The notes beneath the pieces were generated by a model. That model saw only the letters and a list, made by a program, of their open reading frames with translations, had not been told where the DNA came from and made no database searches. DNA of 64,000 nt from Nansenia antarctica (taxonomy: Eukaryota > Chordata > Actinopteri > Argentiniformes > Microstomatidae): the NCBI GenBank assembly GCA_963989245.1, contig CAXDII010000596.1, forward strand, positions 146,001 to 210,000. Direction: 5' to 3'. Shown in pieces: positions 13,240-25,300 of the stretch (position 1 is the stretch's first letter; every line of letters starts with the position of its first letter). The translations under genes and the position numbers were made by a program.

Positions 13240-14323
13240 AATCAGAGCAACTTGAATTGCGTGTGTGCAGCCTTTTGCTCAAAAGTGATCAACGTTTCGT
13301 TTTCGGAGTCTCTTTTGACAATCTCTTCGAGAGCTGTTTTCAGTCATTAACAGAGCTGTTCTGAAAGTGTCCAAGCGGCCTGTTCTTATAGTGGACTGTT
13401 TTTTGCATTCGTTCTCAAGTTATATCAAACTATCAAAGTGTTGTTTTCTGCCTTTCACGAGCACATTTTGACTTGTTGTTGAATAATCCTATAATGTAAC
13501 TCTAAATGACAATCAGAGCAACTTGAATTGCGTGTGTGCAGCCTTTTGCTCAAAAGTGATCAACGTTTCGTTTTCGGAGTCTCTTTTGACAATCTCTTCG
13601 AGAGCTGTTTTCAGTCATTAACAGAGCTGTTCTGAAAGTGTCCAAGCGGCCTGTTCTTAGAGTGGACTGTTTTTTGCATTCGTTCTCAAGTTATATCAAA
13701 CTATCAAAGTGTTGTTTTCTGCCTTTCACGAGCACATTTTGACTTGTTCTTGAATAATCCTATAATGTAACTCTAAATGACAATCAGAGCAACTTGAATT
13801 GCGTGTGTGCAGCCTTTTGCTCAAAAGTGATCAACGTTTCGTTTTCAGAGTCTCTTTTGACAATCTCTTCGAGAGCTGTTTTCAGTCATTAACAGAGCTG
13901 TTCTGAAAGTGTCCAAGCGGCCTGTTCTTAGAGTGGACTGTTTTTTGCATTCGTTCTCAAGTTATATCAAACTATCAAAGTGTTGTTTTCTGCCTTTCAC
14001 GAGCACATTTTGACTTGTTGTTGAATAATCCTATAATGTAACTCTAAATGACAATCAGAGCAACTTGAATTGCGTGTGTGCAGCCTTTTGCTCAAAAGTG
14101 ATCAACGTTTCGTTTTCGGAGTCTCTTTTGACAATCTCTTCGAGAGCTGTTTTCAGTCATTAACAGAGCTGTTCTGAAAGTGTCCAAGCGGCCTGTTCTT
14201 AGAGTGGACTGTTTTTTGCATTCGTTCTCAAGTTATATCAAACTATCAAAGTGTTGTTTTCTGCCTTTCACGAGCACATTTTGACTTGTTGTTGAATAAT
14301 CCTATAATGTAACTCTAAATGAC
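13240..14323. repeat. Four transitional satellite monomers
   Basis: Four 271-bp class A monomers (starts 13240, 13511, 13782, 14053) join HOR A to HOR B. The first carries CTTATAG in place of CTTAGAG and lacks the TTCTAAAAG marker that closes earlier HOR A units, so it is not the missing last monomer. The second has a private C in CTTGTTCTTG. They otherwise resemble the consensus, and no other element is present. Confidence 0.9.
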
Positions 14324-17300
14324 AATCAGAGCATCTTGAATTGCGTGTGTGCAGCCTTTTGCTCAAAAGTGATCAACGTTTCGTTTTCAGAGTCTCTTTT
14401 GACAATCTCTTCGAGAGCTGTTTTCAGTCATTAACAGAGCTGTTCTGAAAGTGTCCATGCGGCCTGTTCTTATAGTGGACTGTTTTTTGCATTCGTTCTC
14501 AAGTTATATCAAACTATCAAAGTGTTGTTTTCTGCCTTTCACGAGCACATTTTGACTTGTTGTTGAATAATCCTATAATGTAACTCTAAATGACAATCAG
14601 AGCAACTTGAATTGCGTGTGTGCAGCCTTTTGCTCAAAAGTGATCAACGTTTCGTTTTCAGAGTCTCTTTTGACAATCTCTTCGAGAGCTGTTTTCAGTC
14701 ATTAACAGAGCTGTTCTGAAAGTGTCCAAGCGGCCTGTTCTTAGAGTGGACTGTTTTTTGCATTCGTTCTCAAGTTATATCAAACTATCAAAGTGTTGTT
14801 TTCTGCCTTTCACGAGCACATTTTGACTTGTTGTTGAATAATCCTATAATGTAACTCTAAATGACAATCAGAGCAACTTGAATTGCGTGTGTGCAGCCTT
14901 TTGCTCAAAAGTGATCAACGTTTCGTTTTCGGAGTCTCTTTTGACAATCTCTTCGAGAGCTGTTTTCAGTCATTAACAGAGCTGTTCTGAAAGTGTCCAA
15001 GCGGCCTGTTCTTAGAGTGGACTGTTTTTTGCATTCGTTCTCAAGTTATATCAAAGTGTTGTTTTCTGCCTTTCTCGAGCACATTTTGACTTGTTGTTGA
15101 ATGCTCCTATAATGTAACTCTAAATGACAATCAGAGCAACTTGAATTGCGTGTGTGCAGCCTTTTGCTCAAAAGTGATCAACGTTTCGTTTTCGGAGTCT
15201 CTTTTGACAATCTCTTCGAGAGCTGTTTTCAGTCATTAACAGAGCTGTTCTGAAAGTGTCCAAGCGGCCTGTTCTTAGAGTGGACTGTGTTTTTTGCATT
15301 CGTTCTCAAGTTATATCAAACTATCAAAGTGTTGTTTTCTGCCTTTCACGAGCACATTTTGACTTGTTGTTGAATAATCCTATAATGTAACTCTAAATGA
15401 CAATCAGAGCAACTTGAATTGCGTGTGTGCAGCCTTTTGCTCAAAAGTGATCAACGTTTCGTTTTCAGAGTCTCTTTTGACAATCTCTTCGAGAGCTGTT
15501 TTCAGTCATTAACAGAGCTGTTCTGAAAGTGTCCAAGCGGCCTGTTCTTAGAGTGGACTGTTTTTTGCATTCGTTCTCAAGTTCTATCAGTGTTGTTTTC
15601 TGCCTTTCACGAGCACATTTTGACTTGTTGTTGAATAATCCTATAATGTAACTCTAAATGACAATCAGAGCAACTTGAATTGCGTGTGTGCAGCCTTTTG
15701 CTCAAAAGTGATCAACGTTTCGTTTTCGGAGTCTCTTTTGACAATCTCTTCGAGAGCTGTTTTCAGTCATTAACAGAGCTGTTCTGAAAGTGTCCAAGCG
15801 GCCTGTTCTTAGAGTGGACTGTTTTTTGCATTCGTTCTCAAGTTATATCAAACTATCAAAGTGTTGTTTTCTGCCTTTCACGAGCACATTTTGACTTGTT
15901 GTTGAATAATCCTATAATGTAACTCTAAATGACAATCAGAGCATCTTGAATTGCGTGTGTGCAGCCTTTTGCTCAAAAGTGATCAACGTTTCGTTTTCAG
16001 AGTCTCTTTTGACAATCTCTTCGAGAGCTGTTTTCAGTCATTAACAGAGCTGTTCTGAAAGTGTCCAAGCGGCCTGTTCTTATAGTGGACTGTTTTTTGC
16101 ATTCGTTCTCAAGTTATATCAAACTATCAAAGTGTTGTTTTCTGCCTTTCACGAGCACATTTTGACTTGTTGTTGAATAATCCTATAATGTAACTCTAAA
16201 TGACAATCAGATCAACTTGAATTGCGTGTGTGCAGCCTTTTGCTCAAAAGTGATCAACGTTTCGTTTTCAGAGTCTCTTTTGACAATCTCTTCGAGAGCT
16301 GTTTTCAGTCATTAACAGAGCTGTTCTGAAAGTGTCCAAGCGGCCTGTTCTTAGAGTGGACTGTTTTTTGCATTCGTTCTCAAGTTATATCAAACTATCA
16401 AAGTGTTGTTTTCTGCCTTTCACGAGCACATTTTGACTTGTTGTTGAATAATCCTATAATGTAACTCTAAATGACAATCAGAGCAACTTGAATTGCGTGT
16501 GTGCAGCCTTTTGCTCAAAAGTGATCAACGTTTCGTTTTCGGAGTCTCTTTTGACAATCTCTTCGAGAGCTGTTTTCAGTCATTAACAGAGCTGTTCTGA
16601 AAGTGTCCAAGCGGCCTGTTCTTAGAGTGGACTGTTTTTTGCATTCGTTCTCAAGTTATATCAAAGTGTTGTTTTCTGCCTTTCTCGAGCACATTTTGAC
16701 TTGTTGTTGAATGCTCCTATAATGTAACTCTAAATGACAATCAGAGCAACTTGAATTGCGTGTGTGCAGCCTTTTGCTCAAAAGTGATCAACGTTTCGTT
16801 TTCGGAGTCTCTTTTGACAATCTCTTCGAGAGCTGTTTTCAGTCATTAACAGAGCTGTTCTGAAAGTGTCCAAGCGGCCTGTTCTTAGAGTGGACTGTGT
16901 TTTTTGCATTCGTTCTCAAGTTATATCAAACTATCAAAGTGTTGTTTTCTGCCTTTCACGAGCACATTTTGACTTGTTGTTGAATAATCCTATAATGTAA
17001 CTCTAAATGACAATCAGAGCAACTTGAATTGCGTGTGTGCAGCCTTTTGCTCAAAAGTGATCAACGTTTCGTTTTCAGAGTCTCTTTTGACAATCTCTTC
17101 GAGAGCTGTTTTCAGTCATTAACAGAGCTGTTCTGAAAGTGTCCAAGCGGCCTGTTCTTAGAGTGGACTGTTTTTTGCATTCGTTCTCAAGTTCTATCAG
17201 TGTTGTTTTCTGCCTTTCACGAGCACATTTTGACTTGTTGTTGAATAATCCTATAATGTAACTCTAAATGACAATCAGAGCAACTTGAATTGCGTGTGTA

Positions 17301-17543
17301 CAGCCTTTTGCTCAAAAGTGATCAACGTTTCGTTTTCAGAGTCTCTTTTGACAATCTCTTCGAGAGCTGTTTTCAGTCATTAACAGAGCTGTTCTGAAAG
17401 TGTCCAAGCGGCCTGTTCTTAGAGTGGACTGTTTTTTGCATTCGTCCTCAAGTTATATCAAACTATCAAAGTGTTGTTTTCTGCCTTTCACGAGCACATT
17501 TTGACTTGTTGTTGAATAATCCTATAATGTAACTCTAAATGAC
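14324..17543. repeat. Higher-order repeat block B (two 1610-bp 6-mers)
   Basis: Two consecutive 6-monomer units, 14324-15933 and 15934-17543, each 1610 bp. Monomer lengths repeat in the same order: 271, 271, 263, 273, 261, 271. The opening monomer is marked by GAGCATCTTG and CTTATAG. The 263-bp monomer has lost 8 bp between TATCAAA repeats, the 273-bp monomer reads GACTGTGTTTTTTG, and the 261-bp monomer has the 10-bp loss. Identical indel order in both units shows duplication of the whole 6-mer. A third unit is not continued: monomers after 17544 have different indels and extra point changes. Confidence 0.92.
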
Positions 17544-20449
17544 AATCAGAGCAACTTGAATTGCGTGTGTGCAGCCTTTTGCTCAAAGTGATCAACGTTT
17601 CGTTTTCAGAGTCTCTTTTGACAATCTCTTCGAGAGCTGTTTTCAGTCATTAACAGAGCTGTTCTGAAAGTGTCCAAGCGGCCTGTTCTTAGAGTGGACT
17701 GTTTTTTGCATTCGTTCTCAAGTTATATCAAACTATCAAAGTGTTGTTTTCTGCCTTTCACGAGCACATTTTGACTTGTTGTTGAATAATTCTATAATGT
17801 AACTCTAAATGACAATCAGAGCAACTTGAATTGCGTGTGCGCAGCCTTTTGCTCAAAAGTGATCAACGTTTCGTTTTCGGAGTCTCTTTTGACAATCTCT
17901 TCGAGAACTGTTTTCAGTCATTAACAGAGCTGTTCTGAAAGTATCCAAGCGGCCTGTTCTTAGAGTGGACTGTTTTTTGCATTCGTTCTCAAGTTCTATC
18001 AGTGTTGTTTTCTGCCTTTCACGAGCACATTTTGACTTGTTGTTGAATAATCCTATAATGTAACTCTAAATGACAATCAGAGCAACTTGAATTGCGTGTG
18101 TGCAGCCTTTTGCTCAAAAGTGATCAACGTTTCGTTTTCGGAGTCTCTTTTGACAATCTCTTCGAGAGCTGTTTTCAGTCATTAGCATTCGTTCTCAAGT
18201 TATATCAAACTATCAAAGTGTTGTTTTCTGCCTTTCACGAGCACATTTTGACTTGTTGCTGAATGCTCCTATAATGTAACTCTAAATGACAATCAGAGCA
18301 ACTTGAATTGCGTGTGTGCAGCCTTTTGCTCAAAAGTGATCAACGTTTCGTTTTCGGAGTCTCTTTTGACAATCTCTTCGAGAGCTGTTTTCAGTCATTA
18401 ACAGAGCTGTTCTAAAAGTGTCCAAGCGGCCTGTTCATAGAGTGGACTGTTTTTTGCATTCGTTCTCAAGTTATATCAAACTATCAAAGTGTTGTTTTCT
18501 GCCTTTCACGAGCACATTTTGACTTGTTGTTGAATAATCCTATAATGTAACTCTAAATGACAATAAGAGCAACTTGAATTGCGTGTGTGCAGCCTTTTGC
18601 TCAAAAGTGATCAACGTTTCGTTTTCAGAGTCTCTTTTGACAATCTCTTCGAGAGCTGTTTTCAGTCATTAACAGAGCTGTTCTGAAAGTGTCCAAGCGG
18701 CCTGTTATTAGAGTGGACTGTTTTTTGCATTCGTTCTCAAGTTATATCAAACTATCAAAGGGTTGTTTTCTGCCTTTCACGAGCACATTTTGACTTGTTG
18801 TTGAATAATCCTATAATGTAACTCTAAATGACAATCAGAGCAACTTGAATTGCGTGTGTGCAGCCTTTTGCTCAAAAGTGATCAACGTTTCGTTTTCAGA
18901 GTATCTTTTGACAATCTCTTCGAGAGCTGTTTTCAGTCATTAACAGAGCTGTTCTGAAAGTGTCCAAGCGGCCTGTTCTGAGAGTGGACTGTTTTTTGCA
19001 TTCGTTCTCAAGTTCTATCAGTGTTGTTTTCTGCTTTTCTGGAGCACATTTTGACTTGTTGCTGAATGCTCCTATAATGTAACTCTAAATGACAATCAGA
19101 GCAACTTGAATTGCGTGTGTGCAGCCTTTTGCTCAAAAGTGATCAACGTTTCGTTTTCGGAGTCTCTTTTGACAATCTCTTCGAGAGCTGTTTTCAGTCA
19201 TTAACAGAGCTGTTCTGAAAGTGTCCAAGCGGCCTGTTCTGAGAGTGGACTGTTTTTTGCATTCGTTCTCATGTTATATCAAACTATCAAAGTGTTGTTT
19301 TCTGCCTTTCACGAGCACATTTTGACTTGTTGTTGAATAATCCTATAATGTAACTCTAAATGACAATCAGAGCAACTTGAATTGCGTGTGTGCAGCTTTT
19401 TGCTCAAAAGTGATCAACGTTTCGTTTTCGGAGTCTCTTTTGACAATCTCTTCGAGAGCTGTTTTCAGTCATTAACAGAGCTGTTCTGAAAGTGTCCAAG
19501 CGGCCTGTTCTTAGAGTGGACTGTTTTTTGCATTCGTTCTCAAGTTATATCAAACTATCAAAGTGTTGTTTTCTGCCTTTCACGAGCACATTTTGACTTG
19601 TTGTTGAATAATCCTATAATGTAACTCTAAATGACAATCAGAGCAACTTGAATTGCGTGTGTGCAGCTTTTTGCTCAAAAGTGATCAACGTTTCGTTTTC
19701 GGAGTCTCTTTTGACAATCTCTTCGAGAGCTGTTTTCAGTCATTAACAGAGCTGTTCTGAAAGTGTCCAAGCGGCCTGTTCTTAGAGTGGACTGTTTTTT
19801 GCATTCGTTCTCAAGTTATATCAAACTATCAAAGTGTTGTTTTCTGCCTTTCACGAGCACATTTTGACTTGTTGTTGAATAATCCTATAATGTAACTCTA
19901 AATGACAATCAGAGCAACTTGAATTGCGTGTGTGCAGCCTTTTGCTCAAAAGTGATCAACGTTTCGTTTTCAGAGTCTCTTTTGACAATCTCTTCGAGAG
20001 CTGTTTTCAGTCATTAACAGAGCTGTTCTGAAAGTGTCCAAGCGGCCTGTTCTTAGAGTGGACTGTTTTTTGCATTCGTTCTCAAGTTATATCAAACTAT
20101 CAAAGTGTTGTTTTCTGCCTTTCACGAGCACATTTTGACTTGTTGTTGAATAATCCTATAATGTAACTCTAAATGACAATCAGAGTTAACTTGAATTGCG
20201 TGTGTGCAGCCTTTTGCTCAAAAGTGATCAACGTTTCGTTTTCGGAGTCTCTTTTGACAATCTCTTCGAGAGCTGTTTTCAGTCATTAACAGAGCTGTTC
20301 TGAAAGTGTCCAAGCGGCCTGTTCTTAGAGTGGACTGTTTTTTGCATTCGTTCTCAAGTTATATCAAACTATCAAAGTGTTGTTTTCTGCCTTTCACGAG
20401 CACATTTTGACTTGTTGTTGAATAATCCTATAATGTAACTCTAAATGAC
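17544..20449. repeat. Irregular satellite stretch with recurrent six-monomer cassette
   Basis: Monomers here carry more private changes than those on either side: one lost A in GCTCAAAGTG (270 bp, start 17544), GTGTGCGCAG and GAGAACTG at 17814, an internal deletion at 18075, AATAAGAGC at 18562 and CAGAGTTAAC (+1 base) at 20178. From 18291 the cassette known from HOR A returns in order: TTCTAAAAG, AAAGGGTTG, 261-bp monomer with AGTATCTTTT, TTCTGAGAG, then two GCAGCTTTTTG monomers. No non-satellite sequence is inserted. Confidence 0.88.
18075..18290. repeat. 216-bp satellite monomer with 55-bp internal deletion
   Basis: This monomer reads CAGTCATTAGCATTCG. The 55 bp that normally run from ACAGAGC through the T6 tract are missing, so the third dyad and the LINE target tract are both lost. 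The step to the next monomer is 216 bp, exactly 271 minus 55. It is the only large internal deletion I found among 226 copies. Confidence 0.93.
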
Positions 20450-22346
20450 AATCAGAGCAACTTGAATTGCGTGTGTGCAGCCTTTTGCTCAAAAGTGATC
20501 AACGTTTCGTTTTCGGAGTCTCTTTTGACAATCTCTTCGAGAGCTGTTTTCAGTCATTAACAGAGCTGTTCTGAAAGTGTCCAAGCGGCCTGTTCTGAGA
20601 GTGGACTGTTTTTTGCATTCGTTCTCAAGTTATATCAAACTATCAAAGTGTTGTTTTCTGCCTTTCACGAGCACATTTTGACTTGTTGTTGAATAATCCT
20701 ATAATGTAACTCTAAATGACAATCAGAGCAACTTGAATTGCGTGTGTGCAGCCTTTTGCTCAAAAGTGATCAACGTTTCGTTTTCGGAGTCTCTTTTGAC
20801 AATCTCTTCGAGAGCTGTTTTCAGTCATTAACAGAGCTGTTCTGAAAGTGTCCAAGCGGCCTGTTCTTAGAGTGGACTGGTTTTTGCATTCGTTCTCAAG
20901 TTATATCAAACTATCAAAGTGTTGTTTTCTGCCTTTCACGAGCACATTTTGACTTGTTGTTGAATAATCCTATAATGTAACTCTAAATGACAATCAGAGC
21001 AACTTGAATTGCGTGTGTGCAGCCTTTTGCTCAAAAGTGATCAACGTTTCGTTTTCGGAGTTTCTTTTGACAATCTCTTCGAGAGCTGTTTTCAGTCATT
21101 AACAGAGCTGTTCTGAAAGTGTCCAAGCGGCCTGTTCTGAGAGTGGACTGTTTTTTGCATTCGTTCTCAAGTTATATCAAACTATCAAAGTGTTGTTTTC
21201 TGCCTTTCACGAGCACATTTTGACTTGTTGTTGAATGCTCCTATAATGTAACTCTAAATGACAATCAGAGCAACTTGAATTGCGTGTGTGCAGCCTTTTG
21301 CTCAAAAGTGATCAACGTTTCGTTTTCGGAGTCTCTTTTGACAATCTCTTCGAGAGCTGTTTTCAGTCATTAACAGAGCTGTTCTGAAAGTGTCCAAGCG
21401 GCCTGTTCTTAGAGTGGACTGGTTTTTGCATTCGTTCTCAAGTTATATCAAACTATCAAAGTGTTGTTTTCTGCCTTTCACGAGCACATTTTGACTTGTT
21501 GTTGAATAATCCTATAATGTAACTCTAAATGACAATCAGAGCAACTTGAATTGCGTGTGTGCAGCCTTTTGCTCAAAAGTGATCAACGTTTCGTTTTCGG
21601 AGTCTCTTTTGACAATCTCTTCGAGAGCTGTTTTCAGTCATTAACAGAGCTGTTCTGAAAGTGTCCAAGCGGCCTGTTCTGAGAGTGGACTGTTTTTTGC
21701 ATTCGTTCTCAAGTTATATCAAACTATCAAAGTGTTGTTTTCTGCCTTTCACGAGCACATTTTGACTTGTTGTTGAATAATCCTATAATGTAACTCTAAA
21801 TGACAATCAGAGCAACTTGAATTGCGTGTGTGCAGCCTTTTGCTCAAAAGTGATCAACGTTTCGTTTTCGGAGTCTCTTTTGACAATCTCTTCGAGAGCT
21901 GTTTTCAGTCATTAACAGAGCTGTTCTGAAAGTGTCCAAGCGGCCTGTTCTTAGAGTGGACTGGTTTTTGCATTCGTTCTCAAGTTATATCAAACTATCA
22001 AAGTGTTGTTTTCTGCCTTTCACGAGCACATTTTGACTTGTTGTTGAATAATCCTATAATGTAACTCTAAATGACAATCAGAGCAACTTGAATTGCGTGT
22101 GTGCAGCCTTTTGCTCAAAAGTGATCAACGTTTCGTTTTCGGAGTCTCTTTTGACAATCTCTTCGAGAGCTGTTTTCAGTCATTAACAGAGCTGTTCTGA
22201 AAGTGTCCAAGCGGCCTGTTCTGAGAGTGGACTGTTTTTTGCATTCGTTCTCAAGTTATATCAAACTATCAAAGTGTTGTTTTCTGCCTTTCACGAGCAC
22301 ATTTTGACTTGTTGTTGAATGCTCCTATAATGTAACTCTAAATGAC
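20450..22346. repeat. Alternating two-monomer satellite region (542 bp)
   Basis: Seven monomers alternate strictly between a type with TTCTGAGAGTGGACTG and a type with TTCTTAGAGTGGACTGG plus a five-T tract (starts 20450, 20721, 20992, 21263, 21534, 21805, 22076), giving a 542-bp dimer. TGAATGCTCC versus TGAATAATCC in the first type gives a longer alternation. The same dimer pairs occur inside HOR A and flank the LINE, so this is the local expansion of a shared unit. Confidence 0.85.
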
Positions 22347-25300
22347 AATCAGAGCAACTTGAATTGCGTGTGTGCAGCCTTTTGCTCAAAAGTGATCGAC
22401 GTTTCGTTTTCGGAGTCTCTTTTGACAATCTCTTCGAGAGCTGTTTTCAGTCATTAACAGAGCTGTTCTGAAAGTGTCCAAGCGGCCTGTTCTTAGAGTG
22501 GACTGGTTTTTGCATTCGTTCTCAAGTTATATCAAACTATCAAAGTGTTGTTTTCTGCCTTTCACGAGCACATTTTGACTTGTTGTTGAATAATCCTATA
22601 ATGTAACTCTAAATGACAATCAGAGCAACTTGAATTGCGTGTGTGCAGCCTTTTGCTCAAAAGTGATCAACGTTTCGTTTTCGGAGTCTCTTTTGACAAT
22701 CTCTTCGAGAGCTGTTTTCAGTCATTAACAGAGCTGTTCTGAAAGTGTCCAAGCGGCCTGTTCTTAGAGTGGACTGTTTTTTGCATTCGTTCTCAAGTTA
22801 TATCAAACTATCAAAGTGTTGTTTTCTGCCTTTCACGAGCACATTTTGACTTGTTGTTGAATAATCCTATAATGTAACTCTAAATGACAATCAGAGCAAC
22901 TTGAATTGCGTGTGTGCAGCCTTTTGCTCAAAAGTGATCAACGTTTCGTTTTCGGAGTCTCTTTTGACAATCTCTTCGAGAGCTGTTTTCAGTCATTAAC
23001 AGAGCTGTTCTGAAAGTGTCCAAGCGGCCTGTTCTGAGAGTGGACTGTTTTTTGCATTCGTTCTCAAGTTATATCAAACTATCAAAGTGTTGTTTTCTGC
23101 CTTTCACGAGCACATTTTGACTTGTTGTTGAATAATCCTATAATGTAACTCTAAATGACAATCAGAGCAACTTGAATTGCGTGTGTGCAGCCTTTTGCTC
23201 AAAAGTGATCAACGTTTCGTTTTCGGAGTCTCTTTTGACAATCTCTTCGAGAGCTGTTTTCAGTCATTAACAGAGCTGTTCTGAAAGTGTCCAAGCGGCC
23301 TGTTCTGAGAGTGGACTGTTTTTTGCATTCGTTCTCAAGTTATATCAAACTATCAAAGTGTTGTTTTCTGCCTTTCACGAGCACATTTTGACTTGTTGTT
23401 GAATGCTCCTATAATGTAACTCTAAATGACAATCAGAGCAACTTGAATTGCGTGTGTGCAGCCTTTTGCTCAAAAGTGATCGACGTTTCGTTTTCGGAGT
23501 CTCTTTTGACAATCTCTTCGAGAGCTGTTTTCAGTCATTAACAGAGCTGTTCTGAAAGTGTCCAAGCGGCCTGTTCTTAGAGTGGACTGGTTTTTGCATT
23601 CGTTCTCAAGTTATATCAAACTATCAAAGTGTTGTTTTCTGCCTTTCACGAGCACATTTTGACTTGTTGTTGAATAATCCTATAATGTAACTCTAAATGA
23701 CAATCAGAGCAACTTGAATTGCGTGTGTGCAGCCTTTTGCTCAAAAGTGATCAACGTTTCGTTTTCGGAGTCTCTTTTGACAATCTCTTCGAGAGCTGTT
23801 TTCAGTCATTAACAGAGCTGTTCTGAAAGTGTCCAAGCGGCCTGTTCTTAGAGTGGACTGTTTTTTGCATTCGTTCTCAAGTTATATCAAACTATCAAAG
23901 TGTTGTTTTCTGCCTTTCACGAGCACATTTTGACTTGTTGTTGAATAATCCTATAATGTAACTCTAAATGACAATCAGAGCAACTTGAATTGCGTGTGTG
24001 CAGCCTTTTGCTCAAAAGTGATCAACGTTTCGTTTTCGGAGTCTCTTTTGACAATCTCTTCGAGAGCTGTTTTCAGTCATTAACAGAGCTGTTCTGAAAG
24101 TGTCCAAGCGGCCTGTTCTGAGAGTGGACTGTTTTTTGCATTCGTTCTCAAGTTATATCAAACTATCAAAGTGTTGTTTTCTGCCTTTCACGAGCACATT
24201 TTGACTTGTTGTTGAATAATCCTATAATGTAACTCTAAATGACAATCAGAGCAACTTGAATTGCGTGTGTGCAGCCTTTTGCTCAAAAGTGATCAACGTT
24301 TCGTTTTCGGAGTCTCTTTTGACAATCTCTTCGAGAGCTGTTTTCAGTCATTAACAGAGCTGTTCTGAAAGTGTCCAAGCGGCCTGTTCTTAGAGTGGAC
24401 TGGTTTTTGCATTCGTTCTCAAGTTATATCAAACTATCAAAGTGTTGTTTTCTGCCTTTCACGAGCACATTTTGACTTGTTGTTGAATAATCCTATAATG
24501 TAACTCTAAATGACAATCAGAGCAACTTGAATTGCGTGTGTGCAGCCTTTTGCTCAAAAGTGATCAACGTTTCGTTTTCGGAGTCTCTTTTGACAATCTC
24601 TTCGAGAGCTGTTTTCAGTCATTAACAGAGCTGTTCTGAAAGTGTCCAAGCGGCCTGTTCTGAGAGTGGACTGTTTTTTGCATTCGTTCTCAAGTTATAT
24701 CAAACTATCAAAGTGTTGTTTTCTGCCTTTCACGAGCACATTTTGACTTGTTGTTGAATGCTCCTATAATGTAACTCTAAATGACAATCAGAGCAACTTG
24801 AATTGCGTGTGTGCAGCCTTTTGCTCAAAAGTGATCAACGTTTCGTTTTCGGAGTCTCTTTTGACAATCTCTTCGAGAGCTGTTTTCAGTCATTAACAGA
24901 GCTGTTCTGAAAGTGTCCAAGCGGCCTGTTCTTAGAGTGGACTGGTTTTTGCATTCGTTCTCAAGTTATATCAAACTATCAAAGTGTTGTTTTCTGCCTT
25001 TCACGAGCACATTTTGACTTGTTGTTGAATAATCCTATAATGTAACTCTAAATGACAATCAGAGCAACTTGAATTGCGTGTGTGCAGCCTTTTGCTCAAA
25101 AGTGATCAACGTTTCGTTTTCGGAGTCTCTTTTGACAATCTCTTCGAGAGCTGTTTTCAGTCATTAACAGAGCTGTTCTGAAAGTGTCCAAGCGGCCTGT
25201 TCTGAGAGTGGACTGTTTTTTGCATTCGTTCTCAAGTTATATCAAACTATCAAAGTGTTGTTTTCTGCCTTTCACGAGCACATTTTGACTTGTTGTTGAA

